Shown: piece after piece, positions 21,969 through 31,612 of the stretch
Layout: every line of letters starts with the position of its first letter
Position numbering within the stretch: position 1 is the first letter of the stretch
Source of the DNA: JAIVJZ01 sp035645695
GTDB taxonomy: Bacteria; Acidobacteriota; Blastocatellia; Pyrinomonadales; Pyrinomonadaceae
Reading direction: 5' to 3'
DNA length: 64,000 nucleotides
Assembly (NCBI GenBank): GCA_035645695.1
Contig: DASQMC010000078.1
Span: forward strand, 97,152 to 161,151
Translations under genes and position numbers: made by a program
Notes under the pieces: model-generated
Databases searched by the model: none
Seen by the model: the letters and a program-made list of their open reading frames with translations, nothing else
What the model was told of the DNA's origin: nothing

Positions 21969-24514
21969 CACGCTCGCGCTTCGTTGATCCAGATCGGTTT
22001 CGAGTTGCAGCCCGTGCCGTTGCTGCGCCACTTCGGGCACGACCAGAAATAACTGCCCGCGCTCGACGGCCCGCGCTTCACGGTCGGCGTCTCGCATTCG
22101 GGGCAGGGCGGGCCGGTCTCGACCTTGACGGCGGCCTCTCCCGTCGTCGCGGACGCGCCCGCCGCGCGCGTCTCGTTGAGCCACACGGGCGCGGCGTTAC
22201 ACCCGCTCTTATCGCTTTTCCAGCGCGTGCAGCCCCAGAAGTAGCTCTCGTTTTTGAATGGACCGCGCTTCACCGTCGGCGCGCCGCACTCCTTGCACGG
22301 CTCGCCCGCCTCGGGCATGGGCTTCGCCTCTTCGAGCGCGCCCTTTTCGTCGAACCAGCGCATGCCCCGGCACTCCGGGTAACGCGCGCAGGAGAGCGAC
22401 GCGCGCTTGCCCTTCTCCTTTGGCAGGCGCAGGCGCAACGCGCCGCCGCACGCGTCGCACTTCGTCGTCAACATTAACTTGCGCTGCTTCGCGTTTTTCG
22501 GCGCGTCGCTGATGAAGCCGCACGCGTCGCGCCCTTCGGAGCAGACGAGAAATTTTCCCGACGCGCCCACGCGTTCGACGAGGAAGCCCGCGCGTTCTTC
22601 CAACTTGCACTTCAGGCAATCCGGCGCATCGTCGGGACGCGGCGTTTGCGGTCGGCGCGTAGCGCCGCCTTCGCCCGCCACGGCGCGTTCCATCTCGGCG
22701 GCCGCGATCTGCCCGACGAGTTCCGTCACCATCACCTTCACTTCGCCCATGAACGCATCGCGCGCATACTCGCCGCGCGCCATCCGCGCGAGCTTCTGCT
22801 CCCAGCTGCCCGTCAGTTCGGCCGACTTGAGAAGTTGCGAGGGCAAGAGCTTGATGACGGCGATTCCCTTTGGCGTCGCCGTCAGTGATTTCTTGTCGCG
22901 CACGATGTATTCGCGTTTGAGGAGAGTTTCGATGACGGCGGCGCGCGTGGCGGGCGTGCCGAGTCCGGAGTCCTTCATCGCGAGGCGCAACTCTTCGTCT
23001 TCCACTTTCTTCCCGGCCGTCTCCATCGCGCCGAGCAAACTCGACTCGGAATAGCGCGGCGGCGCTTTCGTCTGCTTCGCCACCGCTTCGACGTTCTTCG
23101 TCTCCACCGCTTCCTTCGCGCGAACGGGCGGCAACTCCGCGTCCTCCGCTTCGTCGTCGCCGTCCGTCTTCTTCCTATCTTCCCTGCCCGGTGGATCGAC
23201 TTCGCGCCAGCCCGCCTTGAGCACCACCGTCCCGCGCGTGATGAATTGCTCGCCCTCGACGATTGTCGTGATCGTCGTGCGCTCCAACTCGGCGTCCGGG
23301 TAGAAGGCCGCGAGGAAGCGGCGCGCGACGAGGTCGTAGATGCGCTTTTCGTCGGGCGCGAGCGCGTTCGGCTCGACGCGCTGCTTCGTCGGGATAACGG
23401 CATGGTGATCCGTCACCTTCTTGTCGTCAACGTGGCGGCTCGTGAGCTTCGGCGTCCCCTTCGCCAGAATCGTCTCGATGAACTTCACGTAAGGCCCGAC
23501 GCCCGCTGCCTCTACGTGGCCTCTCAATTCCTGATTGACGGCCGCGGAGAGGTGGCGCGAAGAGGTGCGCGGGTAGGTGATGAACTTTTTCTCGTAGAGC
23601 GTCTGCGCGAGTTCGAGCGTGCGCGCGGCCGAGAAGGCGTAACGCGCGTTCGCCGCGCGCTGCAAGGCCGTCAGGTCGTACAGCAGCGGCGCGCGTTCCT
23701 TCGTCGCCTTCTTTTCGACTTTTTCGACCGCGCCCGGCTTGTCTTTGACTTTGAAGACGACGGCCTCGGCCGCATCCCTGTGATCGAAACGGCTCCCCTT
23801 TTTGTCGAACCACGTGCCGCGATACGCGCCCGCCGCCGACTCGAAATCCGCGACCACCTCGTAGTAATTCGTCGGGACGAAATTCGCGATCTCCTCGTCG
23901 CGCCCGACGATGAGCGCGAGCGTCGGCGTCTGCACGCGGCCGAGCGAATAGACGCCGTCGTGCCCCGCGCCGCGCGCCTTGATGGTCTGCGCGCGCGTGG
24001 CGTTCAAACCGACGAGCCAATCGGCCTGTTGCCGCGAGCGCGCCGAATCACGCAGGCCGGTGTATTCGGCGGCGGGCTTGAGGCGTTTGAAACCCGCGTT
24101 GATCTCATCGCGCGTGAGCGACGAAATCCAGAGGCGCTCGACCGGCTTGCGACAGCGCGCGAGCGTGTAGACGAGGTCGAAGATCAACTCGCCCTCGCGC
24201 CCCGCGTCGGCGGCGTTGACGATTGTCGTCACGTCGTTGCGGCCGAGCAGAGACTTGATGACTTTGAATTGATCGAGCGTCCGCTCCGACGCGTGATACT
24301 TGAACTCTTCCGGGATGATCGGCAACGTCTCCATCCGCCACGACTTGAACTTCGGATCGTATTCCTCAGGGTCGTCGAGTTCGACGAGGTGGCCGATGCA
24401 CCAGGTGATGATGTCGTTCCCGCCTTCGAGATAGCCTTCGCCCCGGCGCGTCGCGCCGAGCGCCGCCGCCACGTCGCGCCCCATCGAAGGCTTCTCGGTG
24501 ATGATAAGTCTCAT
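21968..24514 (-). CDS. topB: DNA topoisomerase III (type IA) with four C-terminal zinc-finger-like modules
   Basis: An 848-residue type IA topoisomerase that decatenates DNA by single-strand passage. The Toprim domain opens with LIITEKPSMGRDVAAALG and continues with NAADAGREGELIF. DNA-binding and gate motifs include LGRVQTPTLALIV, and the active-site Tyr is in KKFITYPRTSSRHLS. The C-terminal 230 residues hold four Cys-rich modules: CLKCKLEERAG with a GRDACGF return, CDACGGALRLR, CKECGAPTVKRGPF and CPECETPTVKRGPS, the last two being near-duplicates. Length (E. coli TopB is about 650) is accounted for by this tail. It could be called TopA-like from the zinc tail, but the core fits TopB. Confidence 0.88.
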   Translation of the reverse strand: MRLIITEKPSMGRDVAAALGATRRGEGYLEGGNDIITWCIGHLVELDDPEEYDPKFKSWRMETLPIIPEEFKYHASERTLDQFKVIKSLLGRNDVTTIVNAADAGREGELIFDLVYTLARCRKPVERLWISSLTRDEINAGFKRLKPAAEYTGLRDSARSRQQADWLVGLNATRAQTIKARGAGHDGVYSLGRVQTPTLALIVGRDEEIANFVPTNYYEVVADFESAAGAYRGTWFDKKGSRFDHRDAAEAVVFKVKDKPGAVEKVEKKATKERAPLLYDLTALQRAANARYAFSAARTLELAQTLYEKKFITYPRTSSRHLSAAVNQELRGHVEAAGVGPYVKFIETILAKGTPKLTSRHVDDKKVTDHHAVIPTKQRVEPNALAPDEKRIYDLVARRFLAAFYPDAELERTTITTIVEGEQFITRGTVVLKAGWREVDPPGREDRKKTDGDDEAEDAELPPVRAKEAVETKNVEAVAKQTKAPPRYSESSLLGAMETAGKKVEDEELRLAMKDSGLGTPATRAAVIETLLKREYIVRDKKSLTATPKGIAVIKLLPSQLLKSAELTGSWEQKLARMARGEYARDAFMGEVKVMVTELVGQIAAAEMERAVAGEGGATRRPQTPRPDDAPDCLKCKLEERAGFLVERVGASGKFLVCSEGRDACGFISDAPKNAKQRKLMLTTKCDACGGALRLRLPKEKGKRASLSCARYPECRGMRWFDEKGALEEAKPMPEAGEPCKECGAPTVKRGPFKNESYFWGCTRWKSDKSGCNAAPVWLNETRAAGASATTGEAAVKVETGPPCPECETPTVKRGPSSAGSYFWSCPKWRSNGTGCNSKPIWINEARA

Positions 24515-24518
24515 AGAA

Positions 24519-24562
24519 CAGTAAGCAGTGAGCAGTAAGCAGTAAGCAGTGAGCAGTGAGCG
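24519..24562. repeat. Tandem heptamer AGCAGTA/AGCAGTG upstream of topB
   Basis: Six to seven copies of a 7-base word (AGCAGTA or AGCAGTG) in perfect phase, starting four bases upstream of the topB ATG. The block therefore occupies the ribosome-binding position of that gene. Confidence 0.85.
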
Positions 24563-24651
24563 GTCGGATGCTTGCTTCAGATTTTAGTAACTCTATCGCA
24601 CGGCACATGCAGCGGGCAAAGACCGCTTAATTTTATCCCTCATCCCTCTGT

Positions 24652-25509
24652 TCACAATCCCGCCATGTCCCACTTGCGCACCACGTCGTTGACGAGCGCG
24701 GCGATCTTGTCCGTCACTTTCGCGAAATACTCGTCGGCCTTCTTCTGATCGAACTTCGGGTAACCCTGCCCCGGCTGGTAGAGGCCGATGGAGGACGGAA
24801 AGGGCGCGGCCGCCCAGGTGCCCGGCGCGGGGTAGGCGGTGGCGAGGTCGGGCTTGTAGCGTTCGGGGTGTACGAGCGTCGGGTCAATGGCCTGCACGAA
24901 GGCCGTCTCGTTCAGACCGGCGTGGCCGCCGTCTTCGCCGAAGACCTGCTTCGTGATGTCCGACGCGTAAGACCACCAGTTGACGACGAGCGTGCGCACT
25001 TTGCGTTCGGCCGAGACTTCCGCCGCCACCGCGGTCAGGACGGCCGTCTGCCCGCCGCCGTGGCCGTTGACGATGATGATGTTGCGGAAACCGTTCTTCG
25101 CCAGCCCCTCAAGAATTTGTTTGACGAACGGGCGATAGGCCGCTTCCGTGATCTGAAACGCGCCGGGATAGGCTTCCATGCTGCCCGTCATCCCGTAGGG
25201 CAGCACGGGCGCGATCATGGCGTTGGTGCGGCGGGCGATGTGGCGCGCGATGGCGAGCGGCGCGGTGTTGTCCGCGCCGTTGTTGACGACGCCGTGCGGT
25301 TCGAGCGTCCCCGTCGGCAGCAGCACGGTCTGGACGCGCGTGGGCACGGTCTCGCGAAACTCCATCCAGTTGATACGATCCATCTCGCGCGTCGAGACGA
25401 TGTCGGGCGACACCTTCGACGGCGGCGTCGTCGCCTGCTGCTGCGCCCCCGTCGCCTGCGCCAACACGGCGAACAGTAATAACAGTCGGATCGTCTGCGC
25501 TCGTTTCAT
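24652..25509 (-). CDS. Exported creatininase-family amidohydrolase
   Basis: A 285-residue protein with a signal peptide (TIRLLLLFAVLAQATGA) followed by a creatininase fold. Candidate metal ligands are Glu, His and Asp in GTLEPHGVVNNGADN, His in IVNGHGGGQ and Glu in HAGLNETAFV. Family members cut creatinine or related cyclic/formamide substrates with a binuclear metal centre; the substrate here is not determined, and periplasmic location argues against a purely housekeeping creatininase. AGGAG lies 9 bases before the ATG. Confidence 0.85.
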   Translation of the reverse strand: MKRAQTIRLLLLFAVLAQATGAQQQATTPPSKVSPDIVSTREMDRINWMEFRETVPTRVQTVLLPTGTLEPHGVVNNGADNTAPLAIARHIARRTNAMIAPVLPYGMTGSMEAYPGAFQITEAAYRPFVKQILEGLAKNGFRNIIIVNGHGGGQTAVLTAVAAEVSAERKVRTLVVNWWSYASDITKQVFGEDGGHAGLNETAFVQAIDPTLVHPERYKPDLATAYPAPGTWAAAPFPSSIGLYQPGQGYPKFDQKKADEYFAKVTDKIAALVNDVVRKWDMAGL

Positions 25510-25582
25510 CTTTACAACTCCTGGATTAAGTTTTCGCCGTCCCTTCGGCGGATGCGCCGGAACTCTCTCTCGACCGGAAATT

Positions 25583-25990
25583 TTAGCCTAGCACACCGAA
25601 CCATCCGTACAAATTCAACAACTCGCCGAGCGCGAACGACAGGAGATTCGCCCCTATGATCGCGGCGAAGTCGCGGCACGGGAAAGCGCGCTCCCGTCCG
25701 TCGCGCCCGTCGCCGCTGAACGCCGCCCAAAAGAGCGCGCACTCGGCGATGGGCGCGAACGTCTCCGCCGCGACGAGATAGGCGAGCCGCGTCGAACTGT
25801 CGAACACCAGCGGCAGCACGATCACGACTACGGGGTATGTGCATGCGGTCAGCCACAGGCCGGAGAGAAATTTGCGGCGCAGGGTATGTCGCGCCGAGAG
25901 GCCGAGGATGAGCACGGGCGTCTCCAACGCGACGGTGACGAGATAACCGGCGGGGAGAAACCACCAGAGTTGCAGGACGCGCGTCTCCAC
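25583..25990 (-). CDS. Small multi-pass membrane protein
   Basis: A 135-residue protein with about four hydrophobic segments (LWWFLPAGYLVTVALETPVLIL, LWLTACTYPVVVIVLPLVF, LAYLVAAETFAPIAECALFWA, IIGANLLSFALGELLNLYG). The open frame extends much further upstream with unrelated composition; GTG at 25990, four bases after the stop of the preceding gene, is the logical start. Last gene of a three-gene operon (27703 to 25583, minus). No family was recognised. Confidence 0.65.
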   Translation of the reverse strand: METRVLQLWWFLPAGYLVTVALETPVLILGLSARHTLRRKFLSGLWLTACTYPVVVIVLPLVFDSSTRLAYLVAAETFAPIAECALFWAAFSGDGRDGRERAFPCRDFAAIIGANLLSFALGELLNLYGWFGVLG

Positions 25991-25994
25991 CTCG

Positions 25995-27107
25995 TCACAG
26001 CATCCGCAGCAGGAACGGCGCTTCGGCGAGGACGTGCGCCATCGCGAGCGTGAAATAGAGATCGCGCGTCGTGGAATAGTCGGCGAGAAAGGCAAGCCAG
26101 AGCAGCACGACGCAGGCGGCGGATACGACGAGCGCGGCGCGAATGAGACGCGGCCGTCCGCGCCGCGTGTGCCGCGCGAGCGGCAGCGACTCGATGCGCC
26201 ACCACGGCGCGGCGTCGTCGTTGCCGCCACCATCGCCGACGCCGCGCCTCACGCGCAGGAGCGGCAGAGCCAGCAGCCACACGCCGTAATGAACCGTTTC
26301 GAGAAAGACGTGCGTCGAAACGAGTAGATGACTTGAGACGCCCTGCAAAATGTCCGACCCGGCGTGCCGCGTGATGCGAAGCGCGAGCGGGTCGCCCGCG
26401 TCGGCTGGAAGCGCGGGGGCGTCGATTAGTTGCCACCAGATCAGGCCGACGAAGAACGGCAGTGTAGCGAGACAGAGATGATAAGCGCGCCGCAAGGCGG
26501 GACGCGTGCGCCGCAGGTGGCGGTCGAGAAACCAGAGCGCGACGAGCGGGTGCACATAGACGAGGCCGAGGCTGAACACCTGCGGCGCGAGCCAGTTTGC
26601 CCCGGCGAGCGCGAAGGCGACGGCGAACCCCCAAGACCAGTCGCGGCGCGGAGATTGCCGCCCTCGCATCCACACGAGCGCGCCGAGCCACAGGAGCAAG
26701 AGGCTGTTCCACACACCCACGGCCACAGTCCACTCGTCGCCGCCCCACACGAGCGCCCCCGCGACGAACGGCAGGGCGGCGTAAGCCGCGAGCAGCAGGG
26801 CGACGCCTGCGAAAGCGACTAAAAAGAAGTTGCGCGAACGCCCGAGGCGCGCGGGCAGGCGCGAGAGGAAATAACGCAACTCGAACAGATTGTGCGGCCC
26901 GGCGAAGAGGAAGACCGTGATGATCGAGAAGCGCAGCGGCATCAAACCCGCGAAGATCGCCGCCGCCGCGACGACCGCCAGCGAGACGAGCGCGAACGGC
27001 CACGCCGATGCGCCATCACGGCTCGCTCCCGACACGCCGCCGCTACTCACCTCCGGCGCACGCGCCGCGCGCGAATCTACGCTCCCGATGTCCGCCGCGC
27101 GTTCCAC
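25995..27107 (-). CDS. Polytopic inner-membrane protein
   Basis: A 370-residue protein with about nine hydrophobic segments, including ALVSLAVVAAAAIFAGLM and LLLLWLGALVWM, and conserved-looking membrane-edge residues in FLFAGPHNLFELRYFLSR and FSLGLVYVHPLVALWFLDRH (His-rich). The start is GTG at 27107, five bases after the stop of the upstream gene, with GGAG nine to ten bases before it. Function is unknown; the intramembrane histidines would suit a metal- or quinone-binding enzyme, but this is speculative. Confidence 0.75.
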   Translation of the reverse strand: MERAADIGSVDSRAARAPEVSSGGVSGASRDGASAWPFALVSLAVVAAAAIFAGLMPLRFSIITVFLFAGPHNLFELRYFLSRLPARLGRSRNFFLVAFAGVALLLAAYAALPFVAGALVWGGDEWTVAVGVWNSLLLLWLGALVWMRGRQSPRRDWSWGFAVAFALAGANWLAPQVFSLGLVYVHPLVALWFLDRHLRRTRPALRRAYHLCLATLPFFVGLIWWQLIDAPALPADAGDPLALRITRHAGSDILQGVSSHLLVSTHVFLETVHYGVWLLALPLLRVRRGVGDGGGNDDAAPWWRIESLPLARHTRRGRPRLIRAALVVSAACVVLLWLAFLADYSTTRDLYFTLAMAHVLAEAPFLLRML

Positions 27108-27112
27108 CTCGC

Positions 27113-27703
27113 TTATCTCCCTTTGGTCGCGGCCGGCACGATCAACTTGAACACGTTCTGTTCATCCACGACCTCTACCCTGATCCCGCCGTTGAGTTCG
27201 GCGTCCGGCGTCGTGGCGAGTGTCAGAGAACCCGCGTTGAGCGCGCGCGGTTCTGGCGGTCGTATGTTGGCGAGCGTTTTGATGGCGAGCGCGCCGAGCG
27301 CCGCGAAGACGACGAGCGCGACCGCCGCCGCCTGTTTCGTTTGACGCGAGCGCGTGCGCGCGACGAGGACGCCCGCAAAGGCAAGCGACAGCGAGAGGAA
27401 GACGCCCGCGATGATCGTCTGTGCCCGTTGGAGCGAATTGTTCGCGGTCGTCGCCGCCGCGTCCGACGCGGCATCGCGCTCCATCTCGGCGCGCAGTTGC
27501 AACAGCATGTTGCGGGGAATTTGCAATCGCGCCTCCGTCGCATCGTTGCGCGATTCGATCAACATGCGAGCGGCGGGTAACGGCCGTACGGCGCGGCGCG
27601 GTGTTGCCGTCGGAATGGGTTGCGGGGGCGGGGCGACATCTGCGAAGGCCGCCGGGGCAAGCGCGCACAACGCGAGAGCCAAACGACAGAGTTTCAGTTT
27701 CAT
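27113..27703 (-). CDS. Exported or membrane-anchored protein of unknown function
   Basis: A 196-residue protein with a cleavable-looking signal peptide (KLKLCRLALALCALAPAAFA), a Pro-rich segment, a helical stretch (RNMLLQLRAEMERDAAS), two membrane helices (TIIAGVFLSLSLAFAGVLVA and AVALVVFAALGALAIKTLA) and a C-terminal soluble domain. First gene of a tight three-gene membrane operon with the two genes downstream. AAGGA lies about 10 bases before the ATG. Confidence 0.7.
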   Translation of the reverse strand: MKLKLCRLALALCALAPAAFADVAPPPQPIPTATPRRAVRPLPAARMLIESRNDATEARLQIPRNMLLQLRAEMERDAASDAAATTANNSLQRAQTIIAGVFLSLSLAFAGVLVARTRSRQTKQAAAVALVVFAALGALAIKTLANIRPPEPRALNAGSLTLATTPDAELNGGIRVEVVDEQNVFKLIVPAATKGR

Positions 27704-28277
27704 GCTTGAAAATCCTTTTTATCGTAAATCGTGAATCGTAAATCGTGAATAGATAAAAGCAGGTTTCTTTCTATTCACGATTTACGATTCACGATTTACG
27801 ATTCACGTGTGGTCGTTATCAAACCGGCGAGGAATCGTAAACGGAATCGTGTTGAAACGTGGTTATGCTCAAGACAACTTCGGACAAAGTTAGCGCGCGG
27901 GCGAAACGATTCGCGCAAGCCTTCATGTGGACGCGCCCAAAGTATGGCACGACTCGCGTGTTGTCAAGATTCTCAAGGCGCGAGGGGTAAATCGTCCGTT
28001 GATCGGCGCAAACTGTTCCCGCGCTCGTCGCGCGTCCGACGCCAATCACATCTCATTCGTCGCCCCTTAGTTGCGATTGCCCGCCCCGGCAGTTGCCACA
28101 TGCCCCGGCGCTTGAGGGCGCGAGGGCGCGCGTGAAGTCGGTTGCGGCGCGTCTGCGTCTGCGGATATATTCTGGTTCGCGGCCGTCGCCGTCCACGGCG
28201 CACAATCGCCTTCAGGCCGCGCGGCCAAATTTATTTTTACAGAGACACTCATCCGGCGTCGCCGGGAGGAGAGAGCC
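27704..28277. other. Intergenic region with an inverted heptad repeat
   Basis: 574 bases between divergent genes. It includes the heptad hairpin at 27721-27806. The rest shows no supported gene; short frames have shadow-like composition. The stretch at 28230-28277 carries the ribosome site of the amidase. Confidence 0.6.
27721..27806. repeat. Inverted repeat of heptamers ATCGTAA / ATCGTGA
   Basis: Arms 27721-27750 and 27772-27806 consist of alternating 7-base words ATCGTAA and ATCGTGA and pair around a 20-base spacer. It lies just upstream of the first gene of the membrane operon. Confidence 0.85.
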
Positions 28278-29930
28278 TTGAGCAATAGTAAAGAAGAAGA
28301 ACGCGACTCGAACATCAATCGCAGAAAGTTTATCGGGGCGGGGCTAACGCTCGGCGTCGCCGCCGCGCTCGGGGCGACAGGGGAAACCGTCGCGGCGTCC
28401 CCCTTTTCCGCGCCCGCGTCTAAACCGGACGAACTCGAAGAGACGACTATCGCCGACTTGCAGGAAGGAATGCGCGGCGGGAAATGGTCTGCGCGCGAGA
28501 TCGCGGAGAAGTACATCGAGCGGATCGAGCGGTTCGACCGCAAAGGCCCCGCGCTCAACTCCGTCATCGAACTCAACCCCGACGCCCCTTCAATCGCCGC
28601 CGCGCTCGACCGCGAGCGAAAAGCGGGGCGCGTGCGCTCTCCCCTGCACGGCGTCCCCGTCCTCATCAAAGACAACATCGACACGGCCGACCGGATGCAG
28701 ACCACCGCCGGGTCGCTCGCCCTCGTCGGCGCGCCCGCTCCGCGCGACGCCTTTATCGTCACGCGCCTGCGCGAGGCGGGCGCGGTTATCTTAGGCAAGA
28801 CGAATTTGAGCGAGTGGGCTAACTTTCGCTCGACCCATTCGTCGAGCGGCTGGAGCGGGCGCGGCGGGCAGACGCGTAACCCTTACGCCATTGATCGCAA
28901 TCCGTGTGGTTCGAGTTCCGGTTCGGGCGTCGCCGTGGCCGCCAACTTCGCCGCCGTGGCCGTCGGCACGGAGACGGACGGCTCAATCGTCTGCCCTTCG
29001 TCGGCGAGTTCGCTCGTCGGCATCAAGCCCACGCTCGGCCTCGTCAGTCGCTCCGGCATCATTCCCATCGCGCACAGCCAGGACACGGCCGGACCGATGA
29101 CGCGCAACCTCGCAGACGCTTGTCTCCTGCTCGGCGCGCTCGCGGGCATCGACCCGCGCGACCGCGCGACGCAAACGAGTCGCGGCAAAGCGCACGCCGA
29201 TTACACGCGTTTCCTCGACCCCGCCGGGCTTCGCGGCGCGCGCATCGGCGTGGCGCGCAAGTTCTTCGGCTTCAGCGACCGCGTCGATAAGTTGATGAGC
29301 GATGCCATCGACGCGTTGAAAGGCGCGGGCGCGACCCTTATCGACCCGGCCGACCTGCCGTCGCACGGCAAATACGACGCCTCGGAGTTTGAAGTGTTGC
29401 TCTACGAGTTCAAGGCCGACATCAACAAGTATCTGGCCGAGCGCGGCGCGGGCGTGCCGCGTTCCCTCAAGGAACTGATCGAGTTCAACGAGCGAAACCG
29501 CGAGCGCGAGATGCCCTATTTCGGTCAGGAGATTTTCCTCAAGGCGCAGGCGAAGGGGGCGCTCACGGATAAAGCCTATCTCGCCGCGCTCGCCAAAAAT
29601 CACCGCCTCTCACGCGCCGAAGGCATCGACGCCGTGATGACCAAACATCGTCTCGACGCGATCATCGCGCCCACCGGCGGGCCGCCCTGGACGACCGACC
29701 TCGTCAACGGCGACCACTTCTCCGGCGGCAGTTCCACGCCCGCCGCCGTCGCCGGATACCCGAACATCAACGTCCCGGCGGGCTACGTCTACGGCCTCCC
29801 CGTCGGCATCTCTTTCTTCGGCCGCGCCTACAGCGAACCCGTGCTCATCCGCCTGGCCTATGCCTTCGAGCAAGCCACGAAGCACCGCCGCCCGCCGCAG
29901 TTTGCCGGCACCGCCGACCTGCGCGATTAA
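28278..29930 (+). CDS. Tat-exported amidase (amidase signature family)
   Basis: A 550-residue protein. Twin-Arg motif NRRKFIGAG followed by a hydrophobic stretch predicts Tat export. The amidase-signature Ser-cisSer-Lys triad is visible: Lys in GVPVLIKDNIDTAD (about 131), cis-Ser in NPCGSSSGSGVAVAANF, and the nucleophile Ser in GTETDGSIVCPSSASSLVG. The family hydrolyses amide bonds of varied substrates (not the GatA of tRNA amidation, which is cytoplasmic). The start is TTG at 28278, preceded by GGGAGGAGAG; no ATG lies before the Tat motif. Confidence 0.9.
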   Translation: MSNSKEEERDSNINRRKFIGAGLTLGVAAALGATGETVAASPFSAPASKPDELEETTIADLQEGMRGGKWSAREIAEKYIERIERFDRKGPALNSVIELNPDAPSIAAALDRERKAGRVRSPLHGVPVLIKDNIDTADRMQTTAGSLALVGAPAPRDAFIVTRLREAGAVILGKTNLSEWANFRSTHSSSGWSGRGGQTRNPYAIDRNPCGSSSGSGVAVAANFAAVAVGTETDGSIVCPSSASSLVGIKPTLGLVSRSGIIPIAHSQDTAGPMTRNLADACLLLGALAGIDPRDRATQTSRGKAHADYTRFLDPAGLRGARIGVARKFFGFSDRVDKLMSDAIDALKGAGATLIDPADLPSHGKYDASEFEVLLYEFKADINKYLAERGAGVPRSLKELIEFNERNREREMPYFGQEIFLKAQAKGALTDKAYLAALAKNHRLSRAEGIDAVMTKHRLDAIIAPTGGPPWTTDLVNGDHFSGGSSTPAAVAGYPNINVPAGYVYGLPVGISFFGRAYSEPVLIRLAYAFEQATKHRRPPQFAGTADLRD

Positions 29931-29956
29931 GAGTTTGACGAATGAAACTGATCTTT

Positions 29957-30057
29957 TCTCTGTGCCCCCTGCGGTGTCCTCTGTGCCTCTGTGGTGAGTG
30001 CTTGTTTAACCGCCATTCACCACAGAGGCACAGAGGACACCGCAGAGGGCACAGAGA
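29957..30057. repeat. About 100-bp intergenic palindrome (CTCTGTG family), copy 2
   Basis: The arms TCTCTGTGCCCCCTGCGGTG and its near-complement (one difference in the C run) bracket CTCTGTGCCTCTGTGGTGA/TCACCACAGAGGCACAGAG and a central TGTTTAACCG. It sits between the amidase and SDR genes, which converge. Confidence 0.85.
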
Positions 30058-30123
30058 GTCTCATCCATTCGCAGACCGGTATAGAACGTGAGGACGCCGC
30101 GCGCTTTAACAAAGGGATGAAGA

Positions 30124-30189
30124 AGAATTGATTCATTGATTCATTTCTTCATTGAATCAATGAATCAATGAAGAAATGAATCAATTCTT
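30124..30189. repeat. Hairpin built of octamer ATTGATTC/ATTCATTG words
   Basis: Arm words ATTGATTCATTGATTCATTT and the complementary ATGAATCAATGAATCAAT pair around TTCTTC/GAAGAA. It immediately follows the SDR stop codon (minus strand) and could end that transcript. Related to the hairpin at 63342-63420. Confidence 0.8.
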
Positions 30190-30191
30190 TT

Positions 30192-31067
30192 TCACCCGTT
30201 CACCACCTCGCCGCCGTTGGGGTGGAGAATCTGCCCGGCCATGTACGAGGCGTCGTCGGAGGCGAGGAAGACGTAGGCGGGCGCAACTTCTTCGGGCTGG
30301 CCGGGTCGCTTCATCGGCACGTCCCCGCCGAAACTCTCGACCTTCTCCGGCGGGAACGTCGAAGGAATGAGCGGCGTCCAGATCGGCCCCGGCGCGACGC
30401 CGTTGACCCTGATGCCGCGCTCCACGAGCGATTGCGAGAGCGAGCGCGTGAAGGCGACGATTGCGCCTTTGGTCGAAGAATAGTCGAGCAGTTCGGGGCT
30501 GCCCTTGTAGGCCGTCACCGAGGTCGTGTTGATGATCGAGCCGCCCGCCTTGAGGTGCTTGAGCGCGGCCTTGACGAGGTAGAACATCGCGAAGATGTTC
30601 GTGCGGAAGGTGCGTTCCAACTGCTCGGCGCTGATCATTTCAATCGACTCCTGCGGGTGCTGCTCGGCCGCGTTGTTGACGAGCACGTCCAGACGCCCCA
30701 ACTCGCCGACCGCCCGTTCGACGGCCTCGCGGCAAAAATTCTCGTCGCCCACGTCGCCGTCGATCAACAAACAGCGTCGCCCTTCCGCCTCGACGAGTCG
30801 CGCCGTCTCGCGCGCGTCCTCGTGTTCGTTCAGATACATGACGCACACGTCCGCGCCTTCGCGCGCGTAGGCGATGGCGACCGCGCGGCCGATGCCGCTG
30901 TCGCCGCCCGTAATGATGGCGACCCGGCCTTCGAGTTTTCGACTACCGAGGTGCGTCGCGTCGTCCGAGACGGGGCGGGGCGTCATCTCCGTTTCGATGC
31001 CCGGTCGTTGATCCTGCTGCTGCGACGGCATGGTCTTCTGTCCGTCCTCTCCCTCTTCTTCTGCCAT
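30192..31067 (-). CDS. Short-chain dehydrogenase/reductase, general-stress type
   Basis: A 291-residue SDR with a Gln/Pro-rich N-terminal extension typical of the YhdF/YghA group. Features: NAD(P) motif ITGGDSGIGRAVA, DVGDEN, VNNAAEQHP, catalytic Ser in INTTSVTAYKG, and Tyr-Lys in LDYSSTKGA, then GIRVNGVAPGPIWTP. It probably reduces an aldehyde or sugar-type carbonyl in stress; the substrate is unknown. Confidence 0.9.
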   Translation of the reverse strand: MAEEEGEDGQKTMPSQQQDQRPGIETEMTPRPVSDDATHLGSRKLEGRVAIITGGDSGIGRAVAIAYAREGADVCVMYLNEHEDARETARLVEAEGRRCLLIDGDVGDENFCREAVERAVGELGRLDVLVNNAAEQHPQESIEMISAEQLERTFRTNIFAMFYLVKAALKHLKAGGSIINTTSVTAYKGSPELLDYSSTKGAIVAFTRSLSQSLVERGIRVNGVAPGPIWTPLIPSTFPPEKVESFGGDVPMKRPGQPEEVAPAYVFLASDDASYMAGQILHPNGGEVVNG

Positions 31068-31423
31068 TGGCTTCTCTCTCCCTTTTGCTCTCCATTTATG
31101 TTTTTCCGCGCGCGGGCGTCCCGACAGCCCGCGCTGCGGACGACAAAAGCGCCCGCGCCGTTCGCGACGATAGCCCGAACCTCGCGCTCGCCGCAGCCCC
31201 GCGCGGGCGCTCTCGAATTCTTGTAAGACCGGAACGCATTAGTCTAACGAGACGCGTGAGCGGGAGTCTGTCCGCTGACGCACAAACAGGCGGCGCGGTG
31301 CGCGAGTGGGCAGTTTTGAAGGCAGTACGGACGCGTACAGACATGAGCCTCTCGCGCCGTTTAAAATCCCAACTTCCCCTGATTAGCGATGCCTAAAATT
31401 AAGTTCCGGCGGAGAGGTGCGTG

Positions 31424-31612
31424 ATGAACAGGAACGAAGGAACGGCGGGGACGATTTATCAGGAAGTTTGTACGTGGTGCGGCGTGGTCGTCCGCAGGCT
31501 CGACACCAAAAACTCTCGCGGCATGTGTCTCAAATGCTACGCGCGCATGTTGAGCGATCATCAACGCTCGTCGCCCGCGCTGCCCAAAAATTTCAGACAC
31601 AGCGAACGCTGA
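31424..31612 (+). CDS. Small two-CxxC zinc-binding-like protein
   Basis: A 62-residue protein with C16-x-x-C19 and C35-x-x-C38, a likely single zinc ribbon-type site. ATG at 31424 follows GGAGAGG. No wider family was recognised. It lies alone between divergent or convergent neighbours. Confidence 0.65.
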   Translation: MNRNEGTAGTIYQEVCTWCGVVVRRLDTKNSRGMCLKCYARMLSDHQRSSPALPKNFRHSER

